Below, one piece after another: positions 43,513 through 53,818 of a stretch of 64,000 nt of DNA. The notes beneath the pieces were generated by a model. The model was not told where the DNA came from, did no database searches, and saw nothing but the letters and a program-made list of their open reading frames with translations. The position numbers and the translations under genes are program-made. The stretch comes from Marinobacter subterrani. Lineage in GTDB: Bacteria; Pseudomonadota; Gammaproteobacteria; Pseudomonadales; Oleiphilaceae. Numbering within the stretch: position 1 is the first letter of the stretch; the number at the start of each line of letters is the position of its first letter. The DNA lies in NCBI RefSeq assembly GCF_001045555.1, contig NZ_LFBU01000001.1:868001-932000 (forward strand). Direction: 5' to 3'.

Positions 43513-44991
43513 ATGATTGTTAACCAGCCCGTGACCAGGGCACTTCCAGGATTACTGACATCGGTTTCACTGGCCTTTGCCCTGCTTGTCACTGCCTTGC
43601 CCGCTCAGGCGCAGGAAACCGAGCTGCCCAGCATAGGGGGCGCCGGCGGCGGCCTGATTGCCGGCCAGCAGGAATCAGACATTGGCCGACAGGTGATGGT
43701 CTCCATTCGCCGGTCTGCCCCGCGCATTACCGACCCTCTGGTCTACGATTACCTGAGCGCCATTACCTACCAACTGGTGCCTTATGCCCCTCTCCAGGAG
43801 CGGGACCTGACCCTCGCGCTGATTGACAGCCCCGCCATCAATGCCTTTGCCGTGCCCGGTGGCGTTGTCGGGGTCAACGGCGGGCTTTTCCTGAACGCTG
43901 TGACTGAACAGCAGTTCGCATCCGTGCTGGCCCACGAACTTGCACACCTCAGTCAGCGGCATTTTGCCCGGCGCATGGAGCAGCAGGCAACCAATGCGCC
44001 CCTGACTCTGGCGGGGATGATCGCCGGCATCGTACTCTCGGCGGTGACTCAATCGGACATAGGATTTGCAGCCATTGCCGGAAGCCAGGCACTGGCAGCG
44101 CAGAATATGCTGGCCTACAGCCGGGCCCATGAGCAGGAGGCAGACCGGATTGGCATGGATATTCTGGCCTCCGCGGGAATGGATCCAAGCGGCATGCCGG
44201 AAATGTTCGAAATCATGATGCGGCAGAATCGCCTGCAGGGAAACCGGCTGCCAGAGTACCTCTCTACCCACCCCCTGACACAGAGCCGTGTTGCCGACAC
44301 CCGCAACCGGGCCGCCCAGTACCCCGATGAAAAGATCCGGGACGGGCAGGAATACCACCTGATGCGCAGCCGCCTTCAGGTGCATTACGCACCCTCACCG
44401 GAGGTCGCGGTGGAAACCTTCGAGGCCTACCTTGAACAGGCAGACCCGAAGAGAATTGACGCCATCCGGTATGGCTTGTCGGTCGCCTACCTCGAAAACA
44501 GGCAATATGAGAAAGCGGCAGGCATCCTGAACGAACTGCTGGAAAAGAATCCCGGCCGGATCACCTTCCAGGTTACTCTGGCAGAGGTTCGGCTTGCCCA
44601 GAACAGGCCAGACGATGCCAGGGCAATCCTCACGGAGGCTCTGGCACGAAACCCGGGCAACTATCCGATTACCTACACCCTGGCCGAGGCGGAAATTGCC
44701 GACGGGAATGGCGCCGCGGCCGCCGACTACCTCAGGCAACTCACCCGCACACTGCCGGGCCAGGAACATCTCTGGCTAAAACTTGCAGAAGCTGAGGGCA
44801 TGGCCAGAAACATTGTGGGCGTTCACCGGGCCCGGGCCGAGTACGATGTGTTGATGGGGGACCTGGAGGCTGCCCAGCGACAACTCAGACAAGCCCAGGA
44901 GAAACTGCCAGCGGGCACACCCCAGAGGCAGATCGTGACCGAGCGCCTCGCAGAGATCACCAGCCGGTTAAACGCCCAGTCCAATGGCTGA
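43513..44991 (+). CDS. bepA: M48 metalloprotease BepA-like (YfgC), periplasmic
   Basis: A 492-residue secreted protein with a signal peptide (cleavage near PAQAQ), a zinc-protease domain with HELAHLSQRH (HExxH) and the third ligand in EQEADRIGMDIL, and a C-terminal tetratricopeptide region from about residue 290 (EKAAGILNELLEKNPG; DARAILTEALARNPG). BepA degrades stalled outer-membrane proteins such as LptD and works with BAM. The stop immediately abuts the nadA stop. Confidence 0.93.
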   Translation: MIVNQPVTRALPGLLTSVSLAFALLVTALPAQAQETELPSIGGAGGGLIAGQQESDIGRQVMVSIRRSAPRITDPLVYDYLSAITYQLVPYAPLQERDLTLALIDSPAINAFAVPGGVVGVNGGLFLNAVTEQQFASVLAHELAHLSQRHFARRMEQQATNAPLTLAGMIAGIVLSAVTQSDIGFAAIAGSQALAAQNMLAYSRAHEQEADRIGMDILASAGMDPSGMPEMFEIMMRQNRLQGNRLPEYLSTHPLTQSRVADTRNRAAQYPDEKIRDGQEYHLMRSRLQVHYAPSPEVAVETFEAYLEQADPKRIDAIRYGLSVAYLENRQYEKAAGILNELLEKNPGRITFQVTLAEVRLAQNRPDDARAILTEALARNPGNYPITYTLAEAEIADGNGAAAADYLRQLTRTLPGQEHLWLKLAEAEGMARNIVGVHRARAEYDVLMGDLEAAQRQLRQAQEKLPAGTPQRQIVTERLAEITSRLNAQSNG

Positions 44992-46053
44992 TCAGGCGTT
45001 ACCGGCCGCCTTGAGATTCATATTGGCGGTAAAATCGAGCATGCGCTGCAAGGGCATCAATGCGCGCTCTCGCAGTGCAGGGTTCACATGCACCTCCTGA
45101 TCGCCCCGCTCCAATACCTGCAACAGATTTTCAAGGCCATTCATCGCCATCCACGGGCAATGGGCACAGCTGCGACAGGTCGCCCCGTTGCCCGCCGTGG
45201 GCGCTTCGATCAGCGTCTTGTTCGGCGCCAGCTGCTGCATCTTGTAAAAAATGCCATTGTCGGTGGCAACAATGAAGCTCGCGTTGGGCAGTGTCTGAAC
45301 CGCATGAATCAACTGGGACGTTGAACCTACTACGTCGGCCATCTCCACGACTGCATCCGGCGATTCCGGGTGTACCAGAACCGCCGCATCCGGATAGAGC
45401 GCCTTGAGGTCTTCAAGACCACGGTACTTGAATTCCTCATGGACGATGCAGGAACCATCCCACAGCAACATGTCGGCGCCGGTTTTTTTCTGAACGTAAT
45501 GCCCAAGATGCTTGTCCGGCGCCCAGAGGATCTTTTCACCCCGGGCATCAAGATGGTCGACAATGGCCTGGGCGCAGCTTGAGGTGACGACCCAGTCTGC
45601 CCGCGCCTTGACCGCCGCAGAGGTGTTGGCATAAACCACCACGGTACGGTCCGGGTGCTGATCACAGAACGCCGAAAACTCGTCTTCCGGGCAGCCGACG
45701 TCCAGGGAACAGGTTGCCTCAAGTGTCGGCATCAGCACCCGCTTTTCCGGATTCAGGATCTTGGCGGTTTCCCCCATGAAGCGAACCCCGGCGACCACCA
45801 CAGTCGACGCCGGGTGCTGGTTACCGAATCGGGCCATCTCGAGGGAATCGGCGACACAGCCGCCAGTCTCTTCGGCGAGGCGCTGAATATCAGGATCCGT
45901 ATAGTAGTGCGCCACAAGCACCGCATCCTGCGCTTTCAGGGCGGATTTGATGCGGGCTTCCAGGTCAGCCTTTTCGCTGGCGCTGAGCGGTTTCGGTTCA
46001 GCGGCATGGGCCAGGTGTTCCTGGACAAGGATACGGTCTTCAGCGTGTGTCAT
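44992..46053 (-). CDS. nadA: Quinolinate synthase NadA
   Basis: A 353-residue [4Fe-4S] enzyme condensing iminoaspartate with dihydroxyacetone phosphate in NAD synthesis. Cluster cysteines are visible in [20 protein letters not shown] and the C-terminal [31 protein letters not shown] is the family N-terminal motif. Confidence 0.97.
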   Translation of the reverse strand: MTHAEDRILVQEHLAHAAEPKPLSASEKADLEARIKSALKAQDAVLVAHYYTDPDIQRLAEETGGCVADSLEMARFGNQHPASTVVVAGVRFMGETAKILNPEKRVLMPTLEATCSLDVGCPEDEFSAFCDQHPDRTVVVYANTSAAVKARADWVVTSSCAQAIVDHLDARGEKILWAPDKHLGHYVQKKTGADMLLWDGSCIVHEEFKYRGLEDLKALYPDAAVLVHPESPDAVVEMADVVGSTSQLIHAVQTLPNASFIVATDNGIFYKMQQLAPNKTLIEAPTAGNGATCRSCAHCPWMAMNGLENLLQVLERGDQEVHVNPALRERALMPLQRMLDFTANMNLKAAGNA

Positions 46054-46189
46054 TACGGCATCTCTGTGTTGCGTTCACGGGGCGATTATAGCATTTCAGG
46101 ACCCGTTTTAATGATTCAGAAACACGGGTGTCATCCGATCATGATGGCTTTTCCTGTCACCTGTGTAACTAGGTAAGAACGTATACGCA

Positions 46190-46217
46190 AAAAAAAAGAG
46201 CCCGGAGGCTCTTTTTT
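46190..46217. terminator. Terminator of the tRNA-Lys operon
   Basis: An A-run, stem GAGCC-CGGA-GGCTC and a T-run, about 28 bp beyond the tRNA 3' end on the minus strand. It is symmetric, so it can also act on the plus strand. Confidence 0.88.
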
Positions 46218-46244
46218 CCCAAAAACCCTGAGGTTTCTGTTATT

Positions 46245-46320
46245 TGGTGGGTCGTGAAGGATTCGAACCTTCGACCAATTGGTTAAAAGCCAACTGCTCT
46301 ACCAACTGAGCTAACGACCC
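46245..46320 (-). tRNA. tRNA-Lys (TTT), distal copy
   Basis: A complete 76-nt tRNA on the minus strand beginning GGGTCGTTAGCTCAG, anticodon loop CTTTTAA (TTT), T-loop TTCGAAT, encoded CCA. Identical to the copy at 46390-46465. Confidence 0.97.
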
Positions 46321-46389
46321 ATGACTGCCGATCAAAGCCTGGGGCCCCGATCCATACCGAGCGACTCAGTCCACCCGGTATTTCGTATT

Positions 46390-46465
46390 TGGTGGGTCGT
46401 GAAGGATTCGAACCTTCGACCAATTGGTTAAAAGCCAACTGCTCTACCAACTGAGCTAACGACCC
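46390..46465 (-). tRNA. tRNA-Lys (TTT), promoter-proximal copy
   Basis: The same 76-nt gene, separated from the distal copy by 69 bp, so the two form a tandem operon. They share one promoter (46479-46506) and one terminator. Sequence identity implies recent duplication or gene conversion. Confidence 0.97.
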
Positions 46466-46478
46466 AAACGAGGCGCAT

Positions 46479-46506
46479 ATAGTAATGATTTTTGGCCGCT
46501 GATCAA
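46479..46506 (-). promoter_or_regulatory. Promoter of the tRNA-Lys operon
   Basis: On the minus strand TTGATC (-35, 46501-46506), 16 bp, TACTAT (-10, 46479-46484), then a GCGCC-rich stretch at the expected start, the discriminator type seen in stringently controlled stable-RNA promoters. Confidence 0.68.
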
Positions 46507-46550
46507 CCCCTTTCTTTCAGGTTTCTCAACATTTTTGCCAGACCCGGGCC

Positions 46551-47297
46551 TCAGATCTTACCGGACTCCAGATACTTCCTGGCCAGGTCTGCAGCACTGC
46601 TGGCCGGGTATTTATCGATGACCTCCTGCATACGCCGCCGCGCCTCGTCCTTTTTCCCCAGGCGGTCAAGGGTCACGCCAAGCTTGTAGAGCGCATCCGG
46701 GGCCTTCCTGTGATCGGCATAACGTGTCGCGACAATGGTGAAGGCCTGCTTTGCCTGTTCCAGTTGCGGCAGAACCAGATACACCTCTCCGAGCCAGTAA
46801 TAGGCGTTTACGGTGAGGTCGCCTTCAGGGTATTTATCGAGAAACTCGTAAATCCGGCTGATGGCTTCGTCATACTTCTTTTGCTTATGAATGAGATTCT
46901 GGATTTCGTCATACGCCTTGCGCTCGTCGGGGCCTGGCGGGCGATAGTCCTTGACCACCGGTTTGGCGCCAGCGGTGGCCGGGCTCGGCCCTGCAGATGC
47001 CTCCGGCGCCGGCCGGGAAGCGAGCTTTTCAGACAGGTCAAGAATACGCTGGTCCAGGTCTATATACCGGTCGCGCGCCTGCTCCTGCAAGCGGTTAATC
47101 TCGTGCCTCTGTTCTTCCACATCACCCTGAAGACGCCGGACTTCACCCTGAAGCTGCTGGATCATATAGAACAGCTCAGCGGTGGCCTGGCTGTTATTGG
47201 CACTACGCTGAACATCCGGAGCTGATTGCGCCAGCACTGCCCCCGCATGCCCGAGGGCAAACGGGAGCAGAACTGTCGCCATGAGTGTTTTTCTCAT
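46551..47297 (-). CDS. cpoB: Tol-Pal system protein CpoB (YbgF)
   Basis: A 248-residue periplasmic protein coordinating Tol-Pal with peptidoglycan synthesis at division. It has a signal peptide (cleavage near VLAQS), an N-terminal coiled coil that trimerises (LQGEVRRLQGDVEEQRHEIN, residues ~50-90), a Pro/Ala linker, then tetratricopeptide repeats (AYYWLGEVYLVLPQLEQAKQ; LYKLGVTLDRLGKKDEARRR). Last gene of the tol cluster. Confidence 0.94.
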   Translation of the reverse strand: MRKTLMATVLLPFALGHAGAVLAQSAPDVQRSANNSQATAELFYMIQQLQGEVRRLQGDVEEQRHEINRLQEQARDRYIDLDQRILDLSEKLASRPAPEASAGPSPATAGAKPVVKDYRPPGPDERKAYDEIQNLIHKQKKYDEAISRIYEFLDKYPEGDLTVNAYYWLGEVYLVLPQLEQAKQAFTIVATRYADHRKAPDALYKLGVTLDRLGKKDEARRRMQEVIDKYPASSAADLARKYLESGKI

Positions 47298-47318
47298 GGT
47301 GCTTCCTGTGCTGTGTAA

Positions 47319-47888
47319 TTACTCAAATACGAGTTCCACACGACGGTTCTGGGCCCACACGCTTTCACCGGAACCCATCACTGCCGGCTTCTCCTCGCCA
47401 TAGCTTACGGTTTCAATCTGGCCGCGTGACGCACCATTGACGATCAGGAAGCGCTCCACTGCGTTGGCGCGGCGCTCGCCCAGGGCCAGGTTGTACTCCT
47501 TGGTGCCACGCTCATCGGCGTGACCTTCAAGGCGAACGTTCTGGGCCGGGTTATTGGCAAGAAAGCGGGCATGGGCCACCAGAACGTCACGGGCTTCCGG
47601 CTTGATTTCCGCGGTGTCAAAATCAAAGTAGAACACCCTGATCTCGCGCAGCGCTTCCATCTCGGCCTGTTCACGGGCTGCCATGCGCTCTTCTTCTGTC
47701 AATACTGACGAAGACACGCCACCCTGACCCTCACCACTGTATACGGTAGACCCGCCTTGCTGATCCACAGCCCCAACGTCTGAGCCCATCGCACCTTCTT
47801 CCGTGGTTCCGCCGGTTGAGCTACAGCCGGCAACAAGACCTACTGAGAGTAGAAGGGCAAATACCTTGAATTGAGCAGAAATCTTCAT
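47319..47888 (-). CDS. pal: Peptidoglycan-associated lipoprotein Pal
   Basis: A 189-residue outer-membrane lipoprotein with lipobox LVAGC near residue 22. The C-terminal OmpA-like domain carries VFYFDFDTAEIKPEA and the peptidoglycan-binding region LEGHADERGTKEYNLALGERRA. It anchors the outer membrane and binds TolB. Confidence 0.97.
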   Translation of the reverse strand: MKISAQFKVFALLLSVGLVAGCSSTGGTTEEGAMGSDVGAVDQQGGSTVYSGEGQGGVSSSVLTEEERMAAREQAEMEALREIRVFYFDFDTAEIKPEARDVLVAHARFLANNPAQNVRLEGHADERGTKEYNLALGERRANAVERFLIVNGASRGQIETVSYGEEKPAVMGSGESVWAQNRRVELVFE

Positions 47889-47956
47889 AATCTTTTCCTT
47901 TCAGTTGATTGACGTTGTTTCCTGAACGATTACTGAGGCCAGTCAGGCGACAGCAA

Positions 47957-49270
47957 TCAGCGAACCAGGGGTCCCCAGGCGGGGTCCCGAACTTCACCCT
48001 CTGAACCCGGCAGGCTGTAGGCAGCACCGCCGTCCGAGGATATAACGGTCAGCACACCAGTGCCGTTCTGATCGGTTGCGTAGATCAGCATCCGGCCATT
48101 CGGAGCAACACTGGGCGATTCATCAGATCTGGATCGGGTAAGGATCGTTTCCTCCCCGGTCTCCAGATTGGTGCGGGCGATATGAAACGCCTGATCCCGC
48201 TGATGTACGTAATACACAAATTCTCCATTGGGACCCGGACGCGGCCGGGCGTTGTAACGACTTCCGAAAGTAATCCTCCGGGGTTCGGCACCGGGCGTTT
48301 CCATGTGGTAGATCTGGGGCCCACCGGAACGGTCGGAGGTAAAGAAAATACCCTCACCACTGGCGTCCCAGACTGCCTCTGTATCGATTGCCCAGTGATC
48401 GGTCAGTTTCGTCAACTGACGATTCTCCAGATTCATGCGGTAAATCTCCGCGTTACCGTCCTTGGACAAGGTCATCAGCAGGGATTCGCCATCCGGAGAC
48501 CATGCCGGAGCCGAGTTCAGACCCGGGAAATCGGCGACCTTGGTGCGTTTTCCGGTGGCGAGTTCGTGCACGAAGATCACCGGCTTGCCGGTTTCAAACG
48601 ACACGTACGCCAGTTTCTTGCCATCCGGTGACCACGCCGGCGACAGGATCGGCTCCCGACTTTCCAGCCGGATGCGGGCACGCTTGCCGTCCACATCGCT
48701 GACCTGAAGCCGATAGCGAGATTCGCCATTGGCTCTGTCCAGCGTCACAAACGCAAGCTGGGTCGAAAAGATCCCGGGCACGCCGGTAATGGCTTCGTAG
48801 ACCTTGTCGCTGATGTGATGAGCCAGGGAGCGCATGTTGGACGCCGGCGCTGCCGCGGTTTCTCCGAGAACCCGCTCCTCCCGGTTGACATCGAAGAGTT
48901 CGTAGCGGGCCTCAACCCGGTCGCCACTGCGAGTGAGCGAGCCGACCAGAACATAGCGCTGGCCCAGCAAACGCCAGTCCCGGAAATACACCTCTTCCCT
49001 CCTGGACGGAAGGCTCAGCATCTTTTCGGGCGGAAGCGCACGGAACTCACCGGTCATGGCGAGATCCGCCTGTACAATGCTACTCACCGTATCGCCAGCA
49101 GGCATCTGGCCCGACTCGGCGAAGGGAACGACGGAAATCGGTATGGCGGAATCCGCACCTTCGGTGATCCGGATCAACAGTTCCGCACGCACGCCGGAGA
49201 CCATCACAAACAAAAGCATGATGACTGCCACGAGTGTTCTGGACGGGTAGTGCCAAATCCGCTGCGTCAT
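47957..49270 (-). CDS. tolB: Tol-Pal translocation protein TolB
   Basis: A 437-residue periplasmic protein with a signal peptide (cleavage near GVRAE), an N-terminal alpha/beta domain, then a six-bladed propeller with repeated SPDGKKLAYVS-like and TSDRSGGPQIY motifs. It links Pal with TolA. Standard position between pal and tolA. Confidence 0.97.
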   Translation of the reverse strand: MTQRIWHYPSRTLVAVIMLLFVMVSGVRAELLIRITEGADSAIPISVVPFAESGQMPAGDTVSSIVQADLAMTGEFRALPPEKMLSLPSRREEVYFRDWRLLGQRYVLVGSLTRSGDRVEARYELFDVNREERVLGETAAAPASNMRSLAHHISDKVYEAITGVPGIFSTQLAFVTLDRANGESRYRLQVSDVDGKRARIRLESREPILSPAWSPDGKKLAYVSFETGKPVIFVHELATGKRTKVADFPGLNSAPAWSPDGESLLMTLSKDGNAEIYRMNLENRQLTKLTDHWAIDTEAVWDASGEGIFFTSDRSGGPQIYHMETPGAEPRRITFGSRYNARPRPGPNGEFVYYVHQRDQAFHIARTNLETGEETILTRSRSDESPSVAPNGRMLIYATDQNGTGVLTVISSDGGAAYSLPGSEGEVRDPAWGPLVR

Positions 49271-49286
49271 AGAGTTATCCGTGCCC

Positions 49287-50318
49287 TTATCTCAACCTGC
49301 GCGGGTTGAATTCAATCGTAAACTGCCGGAAATAGCGTTCAAACGTATCCCGGTCCTCTGGTATCGGGTAGCGGCTAAGAGAGCGCACTGCACTCAGAGC
49401 CGAATTGTCAAAAGCTGTGTTGCCGCTGCTACCCACCAGCTTAACACCTGCCAGCTCGCCCGTCGGCAACAGGGTTATCTGGAGGCGGGCGGTCATATCC
49501 TCGGTCGCGGAGGATGGCGGATACCAGGCCTGGCTCAGGCGTTCCCGGATCAGCGCCTGATACTTTTCACTTTCCGACAGCATCCTCGCTTCTCTGGCTT
49601 TTGCGGCCGCAGCTTCCTGTCGGCGGCGGGCCTGCTCTTCAAGTGCCGTCCGGGCAGCCTCTGCCTGTGCCTCCAGCTGCTGCTCCCGGAGCTTACGTTC
49701 CGCCTCGAGGCGTTTACGTTCGGCTTCCTGGCGGGCGAGCTCTTCCTGCCGCTTGCGCTCGGCCTCTTCCTGCTTCCTCAGCTCCTCCTGGCGGCGCTTT
49801 TCTGCTTCCGCCTTCTTTCTGGCCTCTTCCTGCCTGCGCTTCTCTTCCTCGGCCTTCTGGCGCTCGCGTTCCCTGGCTTGTGCCTCCGCCTTTTTACGGG
49901 CCGCTTCCTCCTCACGAGCCTTGCGGGCCTGCCGTTCCTTCGCTTCGGCTTGCTGTCGCTCCTTTTGCTGCTGAAGCTTTTTCTGTTCTTCTTCCCGCTT
50001 CTGCTCGGCGATTCGACGTGCTTCCTCTTCCTGCCGAAGCCGCTCAGCTTCTTTCTGCTGACGCTGTTCCTCGGCCTTACGCTCTTCATCAAGCTTCTGC
50101 TGATCAACCGGATCAACCACCGGGCTCGGCTCAGGTTTCTGCTGGGTAATCAGGCGGGCCGCTATGCTCCGGGGTGGCGGCTCATGCTCCTGACTGGTCC
50201 ATGACCAGCCGGCCACAGCAATGCCCAGAATCAGCACATGCAAGGTCACCGAAAATACCACCGGCGATTTCCAGGGTGGCACGCCGTTTGGGCCCACTTC
50301 GCGTTCGTTATCTCTCAC
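49287..50318 (-). CDS. tolA: Cell envelope integrity protein TolA
   Basis: A 343-residue protein with one N-terminal transmembrane helix (PVVFSVTLHVLILGIAVAGW), a long Ala/Lys/Glu/Arg helical domain spanning the periplasm (residues ~75-245, repeated KKAEAEKRRQEE-type units), and a C-terminal domain (LTARLQITLLPTGELAGVKL) that is TonB-like. The internal low-complexity repeats may vary in length between strains. Confidence 0.95.
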   Translation of the reverse strand: MRDNEREVGPNGVPPWKSPVVFSVTLHVLILGIAVAGWSWTSQEHEPPPRSIAARLITQQKPEPSPVVDPVDQQKLDEERKAEEQRQQKEAERLRQEEEARRIAEQKREEEQKKLQQQKERQQAEAKERQARKAREEEAARKKAEAQARERERQKAEEEKRRQEEARKKAEAEKRRQEELRKQEEAERKRQEELARQEAERKRLEAERKLREQQLEAQAEAARTALEEQARRRQEAAAAKAREARMLSESEKYQALIRERLSQAWYPPSSATEDMTARLQITLLPTGELAGVKLVGSSGNTAFDNSALSAVRSLSRYPIPEDRDTFERYFRQFTIEFNPRRLR

Positions 50319-50340
50319 AACTTTCCTGCCCGAGCCGGTA

Positions 50341-50787
50341 TCACTTTTCTTCCCGGGGTGATTCGGTGATCAGGCCGATACTGCTGGCACCCGCCCCCTG
50401 CAATTCCGCCATCAGACGCACGACCGTCCCATAATCCACGTACTCATCACCCCGCACAAGAATTTCACTGGAGCTGCGCTGGGACAGGATTTTGGTAATC
50501 CTTTCGCGGACGTCGGCCAGGGACATCGGGTCGCTGCCTTCGTCGCCCACTTCCACGTAATAGGCGCCGTTGGCGTCTACGGATACGATCACCGACTCGA
50601 CGTTTTTCTCGGCCTGGATGGGGTCTGAAGTAGTCTCCGGCAAGTCCACCTTGACGCCCTGCGTCATCATCGGCGCGGTAACCATAAAAATAATCAGCAG
50701 CACCAGCATTACATCAATGTACGGAACCACGTTGATTTCCGACATTGGCTTGCGCCGTTGCTCCGGCATCATTCCCATGCCTTTCAT
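50341..50787 (-). CDS. tolR: Tol-Pal protein TolR
   Basis: A 148-residue ExbD-type inner-membrane protein with the single helix YIDVMLVLLIIFMVTAPM, which includes the conserved aspartate of the proton channel, followed by a periplasmic domain (ILVRGDEYVDYGTVVRLMAE). Works with TolQ to energise TolA. Confidence 0.96.
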   Translation of the reverse strand: MKGMGMMPEQRRKPMSEINVVPYIDVMLVLLIIFMVTAPMMTQGVKVDLPETTSDPIQAEKNVESVIVSVDANGAYYVEVGDEGSDPMSLADVRERITKILSQRSSSEILVRGDEYVDYGTVVRLMAELQGAGASSIGLITESPREEK

Positions 50788-50834
50788 AACTTTTTACTCC
50801 TGCCGTGACTCCTGCCATGAACGCTGGGGACCAT

Positions 50835-51524
50835 TTACGCGGCGCCCCTGTCACTCTGGTGAACCCGTCTATGAAGAATGCTGGAGAATTCTTCAGCAAA
50901 GGTTTCATAATTCTTCAGCAACGCATCGGACATTGCGGAGAAGCGGTTGTAGGCGATGACCGCAGGAATGGCTGCGAAAAGGCCCATGGCGGTTGCTATC
51001 AGTGCTTCGGAAATACCCGGGGCAACGGTGGCGAGCGTCGCCTGCTGGACCTGGGCCAGCCCGCGAAAGGAATTCATGATCCCCCAGACAGTCCCGAACA
51101 AGCCAACGTAAGGACTGGTTGAGCCAACAGTCGCCAGAAACGGCAGATGGGCCTCCAGGCGCTCCTGTTCGCGGGAAAAGGCAACACGCATGGCCCGCTG
51201 TGTACCTTCCATTACCGCGTCGGCGTCGCGACTTTGCTGACGCAGCCGGGAAAATTCTTTGAAACCGGCCCTGAACAGGGACTCCATGCCGGAAAACGGG
51301 GTCGGTTCGGCATTCACCTCCCGGTATAACTGGCCGAGATCCATGCCGGACCAGAAGCGATCCTCAAAGGCCAGTTGGGCCCGTTTGGCTTTCCGGAACA
51401 CCTGCAGACGCTGAAAAATAAGCGTCCAGGACATGATCGAAGCGAAGGCCAGCAAAAGCATGACCAGTTGCACCAGCACACCGGCATTTGCAATCAGGTA
51501 CCAGACTGATATTTCTGAATCCAC
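50835..51524 (-). CDS. tolQ: Tol-Pal protein TolQ
   Basis: A 229-residue ExbB-type inner-membrane channel protein with three helices: residues ~10-35 (ANAGVLVQLVMLLLAFASIM), ~130-155 (LATVGSTSPYVGLFGTVWGI) and ~165-190 (APGISEALIATAMGLFAAI). It follows ybgC by three bases. Confidence 0.96.
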   Translation of the reverse strand: MDSEISVWYLIANAGVLVQLVMLLLAFASIMSWTLIFQRLQVFRKAKRAQLAFEDRFWSGMDLGQLYREVNAEPTPFSGMESLFRAGFKEFSRLRQQSRDADAVMEGTQRAMRVAFSREQERLEAHLPFLATVGSTSPYVGLFGTVWGIMNSFRGLAQVQQATLATVAPGISEALIATAMGLFAAIPAVIAYNRFSAMSDALLKNYETFAEEFSSILHRRVHQSDRGAA

Positions 51525-51527
51525 TTC

Positions 51528-51989
51528 TTACTCCTGGCTCATTCTGTTAGTAGATTGAGGAGGCCGGACGTTCCTGCCCAGCACTTCCTGCATGTTTTCC
51601 GGCAGCCGGCGGGGCCGGCCGGTATCCAGTGCAACACAGGCTACCCGTACTTCGCCATCACAGAGCAGTTTCCTGTCGGCGGCACGGATGACTCTCTGCC
51701 TGAAATCCATCCAAACCCGGCCAAAGGCCTCCGGCTCAGCGGTCACCAGCAACTCGTCGTCGAGCTTCGCCGGGATCGAATAATGGAGGTTCAGCCGCTG
51801 CACAACGTAGCTGATATTGTCGGCAAGCCCGGCCCTCAGGCCCACACCACAACTGCGCACCCACTCGGTCCGGGCCCGCTCCATGAAATGAAGGTATTTG
51901 GCATGGAACACGATGCCGCCCGCATCGGTATCTTCAATATAGACCCGGACCGGTAATTCGAATCTGGCATCAACCAACTGATCAGCCAA
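51528..51989 (-). CDS. ybgC: Acyl-CoA thioesterase YbgC
   Basis: A 153-residue hot-dog thioesterase with the active-site motif [17 protein letters not shown] near residue 17 and a downstream [13 protein letters not shown]. First gene of the tol cluster; its start overlaps the ruvB stop by 8 bp, joining the Ruv and Tol blocks in one transcription unit. Confidence 0.94.
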   Translation of the reverse strand: MADQLVDARFELPVRVYIEDTDAGGIVFHAKYLHFMERARTEWVRSCGVGLRAGLADNISYVVQRLNLHYSIPAKLDDELLVTAEPEAFGRVWMDFRQRVIRAADRKLLCDGEVRVACVALDTGRPRRLPENMQEVLGRNVRPPQSTNRMSQE

Positions 51990-53013
51990 AAAGATCGTCC
52001 TCCCTGCCCGATTTCGGCGGGATCACCCCGAAATGCTGGTAGGCGTTGGACGTAACCATTCGGCCCCTGGGCGTGCGAACCATATAGCCCTGCTGGATAA
52101 GGAACGGTTCAAGAACATCCTCGATCGTGCCCCGTTCCTCACTGATGGCGGCGGCAAGGCTCTCAACCCCCACTGGGCCACCATCAAACTTTTCAATCAT
52201 TGCCAGCAGCAACCGGCGGTCCATATGGTCAAAGCCCTGATTGTCCACTTTCAGCATGTTCAGGGCCTGATCGGCAATGTCCGATGTGATACGACCATCG
52301 GAACGGACTTCGGCAAAATCACGGACCCTGCGCAACAGACGATTGGCAATCCGTGGGGTTCCCCGCGATCGCCGGGCAATCTCGAAAGCACCGGCCTCGT
52401 CGATGGTAACCGACGACAGGCGGGCGGACCGGACGATAATGCGGGTGAGGTCTTCGGTGTTGTAGAACTCGAGACGCTGAACAATACCGAAGCGATCCCG
52501 TAAAGGCGATGTCAGCAAGCCGGCACGCGTGGTCGCTCCCACCAGCGTGAACGGTGGCAGATCCAGCTTGATCGAGCGGGCGGCCGGACCTTCACCGATC
52601 ATGATATCCAGCTGATAGTCTTCCATCGCCGGATACAGCACCTCTTCCACCGCCGCGCTGAGGCGGTGGATCTCGTCAATGAAGAGGACGTCGCCCTCTT
52701 CAAGGTTGGTCAACATGGCCGCCAGGTCACCGGCCTTCTCCAGAACCGGGCCCGAGGTCGTCTTGATGGATACACCCATCTCGTTGGCAATGATATTGGC
52801 GAGCGTTGTCTTGCCAAGGCCGGGAGGGCCGAAGATCAGGACATGATCCAGCGCTTCCTGGCGGCCACGGGCCGCAGAGATGAAAATGCCCATCTGTTCC
52901 CGGACCGTCGGCTGACCCACGTATTCGGCCAGCAGGGTCGGGCGAATTGCCCTGTCATGCACTTCTTCGTAGTCACCGGCCCGGGCCGAGATCAACCGGT
53001 CGGATTCGATCAT
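51982..53013 (-). CDS. ruvB: Holliday junction branch-migration ATPase RuvB
   Basis: A 343-residue AAA+ motor with Walker [12 protein letters not shown], Walker [10 protein letters not shown], sensor [10 protein letters not shown] and a C-terminal winged helix ([14 protein letters not shown]). The start is set at 53013 (MIESDRLI), which matches relatives better than the ATG 12 bases upstream. Confidence 0.97.
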   Translation of the reverse strand: MIESDRLISARAGDYEEVHDRAIRPTLLAEYVGQPTVREQMGIFISAARGRQEALDHVLIFGPPGLGKTTLANIIANEMGVSIKTTSGPVLEKAGDLAAMLTNLEEGDVLFIDEIHRLSAAVEEVLYPAMEDYQLDIMIGEGPAARSIKLDLPPFTLVGATTRAGLLTSPLRDRFGIVQRLEFYNTEDLTRIIVRSARLSSVTIDEAGAFEIARRSRGTPRIANRLLRRVRDFAEVRSDGRITSDIADQALNMLKVDNQGFDHMDRRLLLAMIEKFDGGPVGVESLAAAISEERGTIEDVLEPFLIQQGYMVRTPRGRMVTSNAYQHFGVIPPKSGREDDLFG

Positions 53014-53158
53014 GGCATCACCCATGGTGTGGGAATAAACATCGTGCCTTACCTTTTACCCGCAACGACTTGGCGCTGCTCCAGGCTGCCCCAATTGTAC
53101 AAAGGGGTTTGGAGGTGTCACGTTACGCTCTATTCAGATTCGCGACAGGTTTCTGCGA

Positions 53159-53788
53159 TCAGGCCGGTATCATATTGCGAAGGGCCAGCCGGATCAGAGC
53201 CTCACTGGTCATGCCCTCCTCTGCCACCTTGCTGATCGCCCTGGCGGCCTCCTGGGGCTTGTAACCCAGCGCGATCAGGGCGGCTTCCGCCTCCTCTGTC
53301 GCCGCCGGTCCCTGATGCAACGCCTGTCCGGCAGCCGCCCCCGCTCCTGTCGTATCCGGCGACGTTGGCACAAACTGCCCTTCAAGTTGCCCTATCCGGT
53401 CAGTCATTTCAATAAGAAGCCGCTCGGCCGTTTTCTTGCCCACCCCGGGCAGCTTGACCAGCGAGGCGGAATCACGGGCTTCAACACAGCGAATGAACTG
53501 CTGGGCGTCGAGCCCGGAGAGAATGCCAACGGCCAGTTTTGGCCCTACGCCATTCACCCTGATCAGCAGCCGGAACAAATCCCGGTCGAGCCGGGAGGCA
53601 AAACCATAGAGGCTCTGGGCATCTTCGCGAACGGCAAAATGGGTGTGCAGCGTCACTTCCTCGCCGGTTTCAGGCAGATGAAAGAACGTGGTGTAGGGAA
53701 TATCGACTTCGTAGCCGAGGCCGGCACACTCTACCAGCGCCTGACCCGGAGCCTTTTCAACCAGAATACCTCGGATACGACCAATCAA
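53159..53788 (-). CDS. ruvA: Holliday junction protein RuvA
   Basis: A 209-residue protein with an OB-fold (MIGRIRGILVEK...LVECAGLGYEVD), helix-hairpin-helix motifs (LLIRVNGVGPKLAVGIL and LVKLPGVGKKTAERLL) and a C-terminal domain III (EAALIALGYKPQEAARAI) that binds RuvB. It follows ruvC by 30 bp. Confidence 0.96.
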   Translation of the reverse strand: MIGRIRGILVEKAPGQALVECAGLGYEVDIPYTTFFHLPETGEEVTLHTHFAVREDAQSLYGFASRLDRDLFRLLIRVNGVGPKLAVGILSGLDAQQFIRCVEARDSASLVKLPGVGKKTAERLLIEMTDRIGQLEGQFVPTSPDTTGAGAAAGQALHQGPAATEEAEAALIALGYKPQEAARAISKVAEEGMTSEALIRLALRNMIPA

Positions 53789-53818
53789 GGGGTGTCTCCT
53801 GTGGCTCTTGTGAGCGGA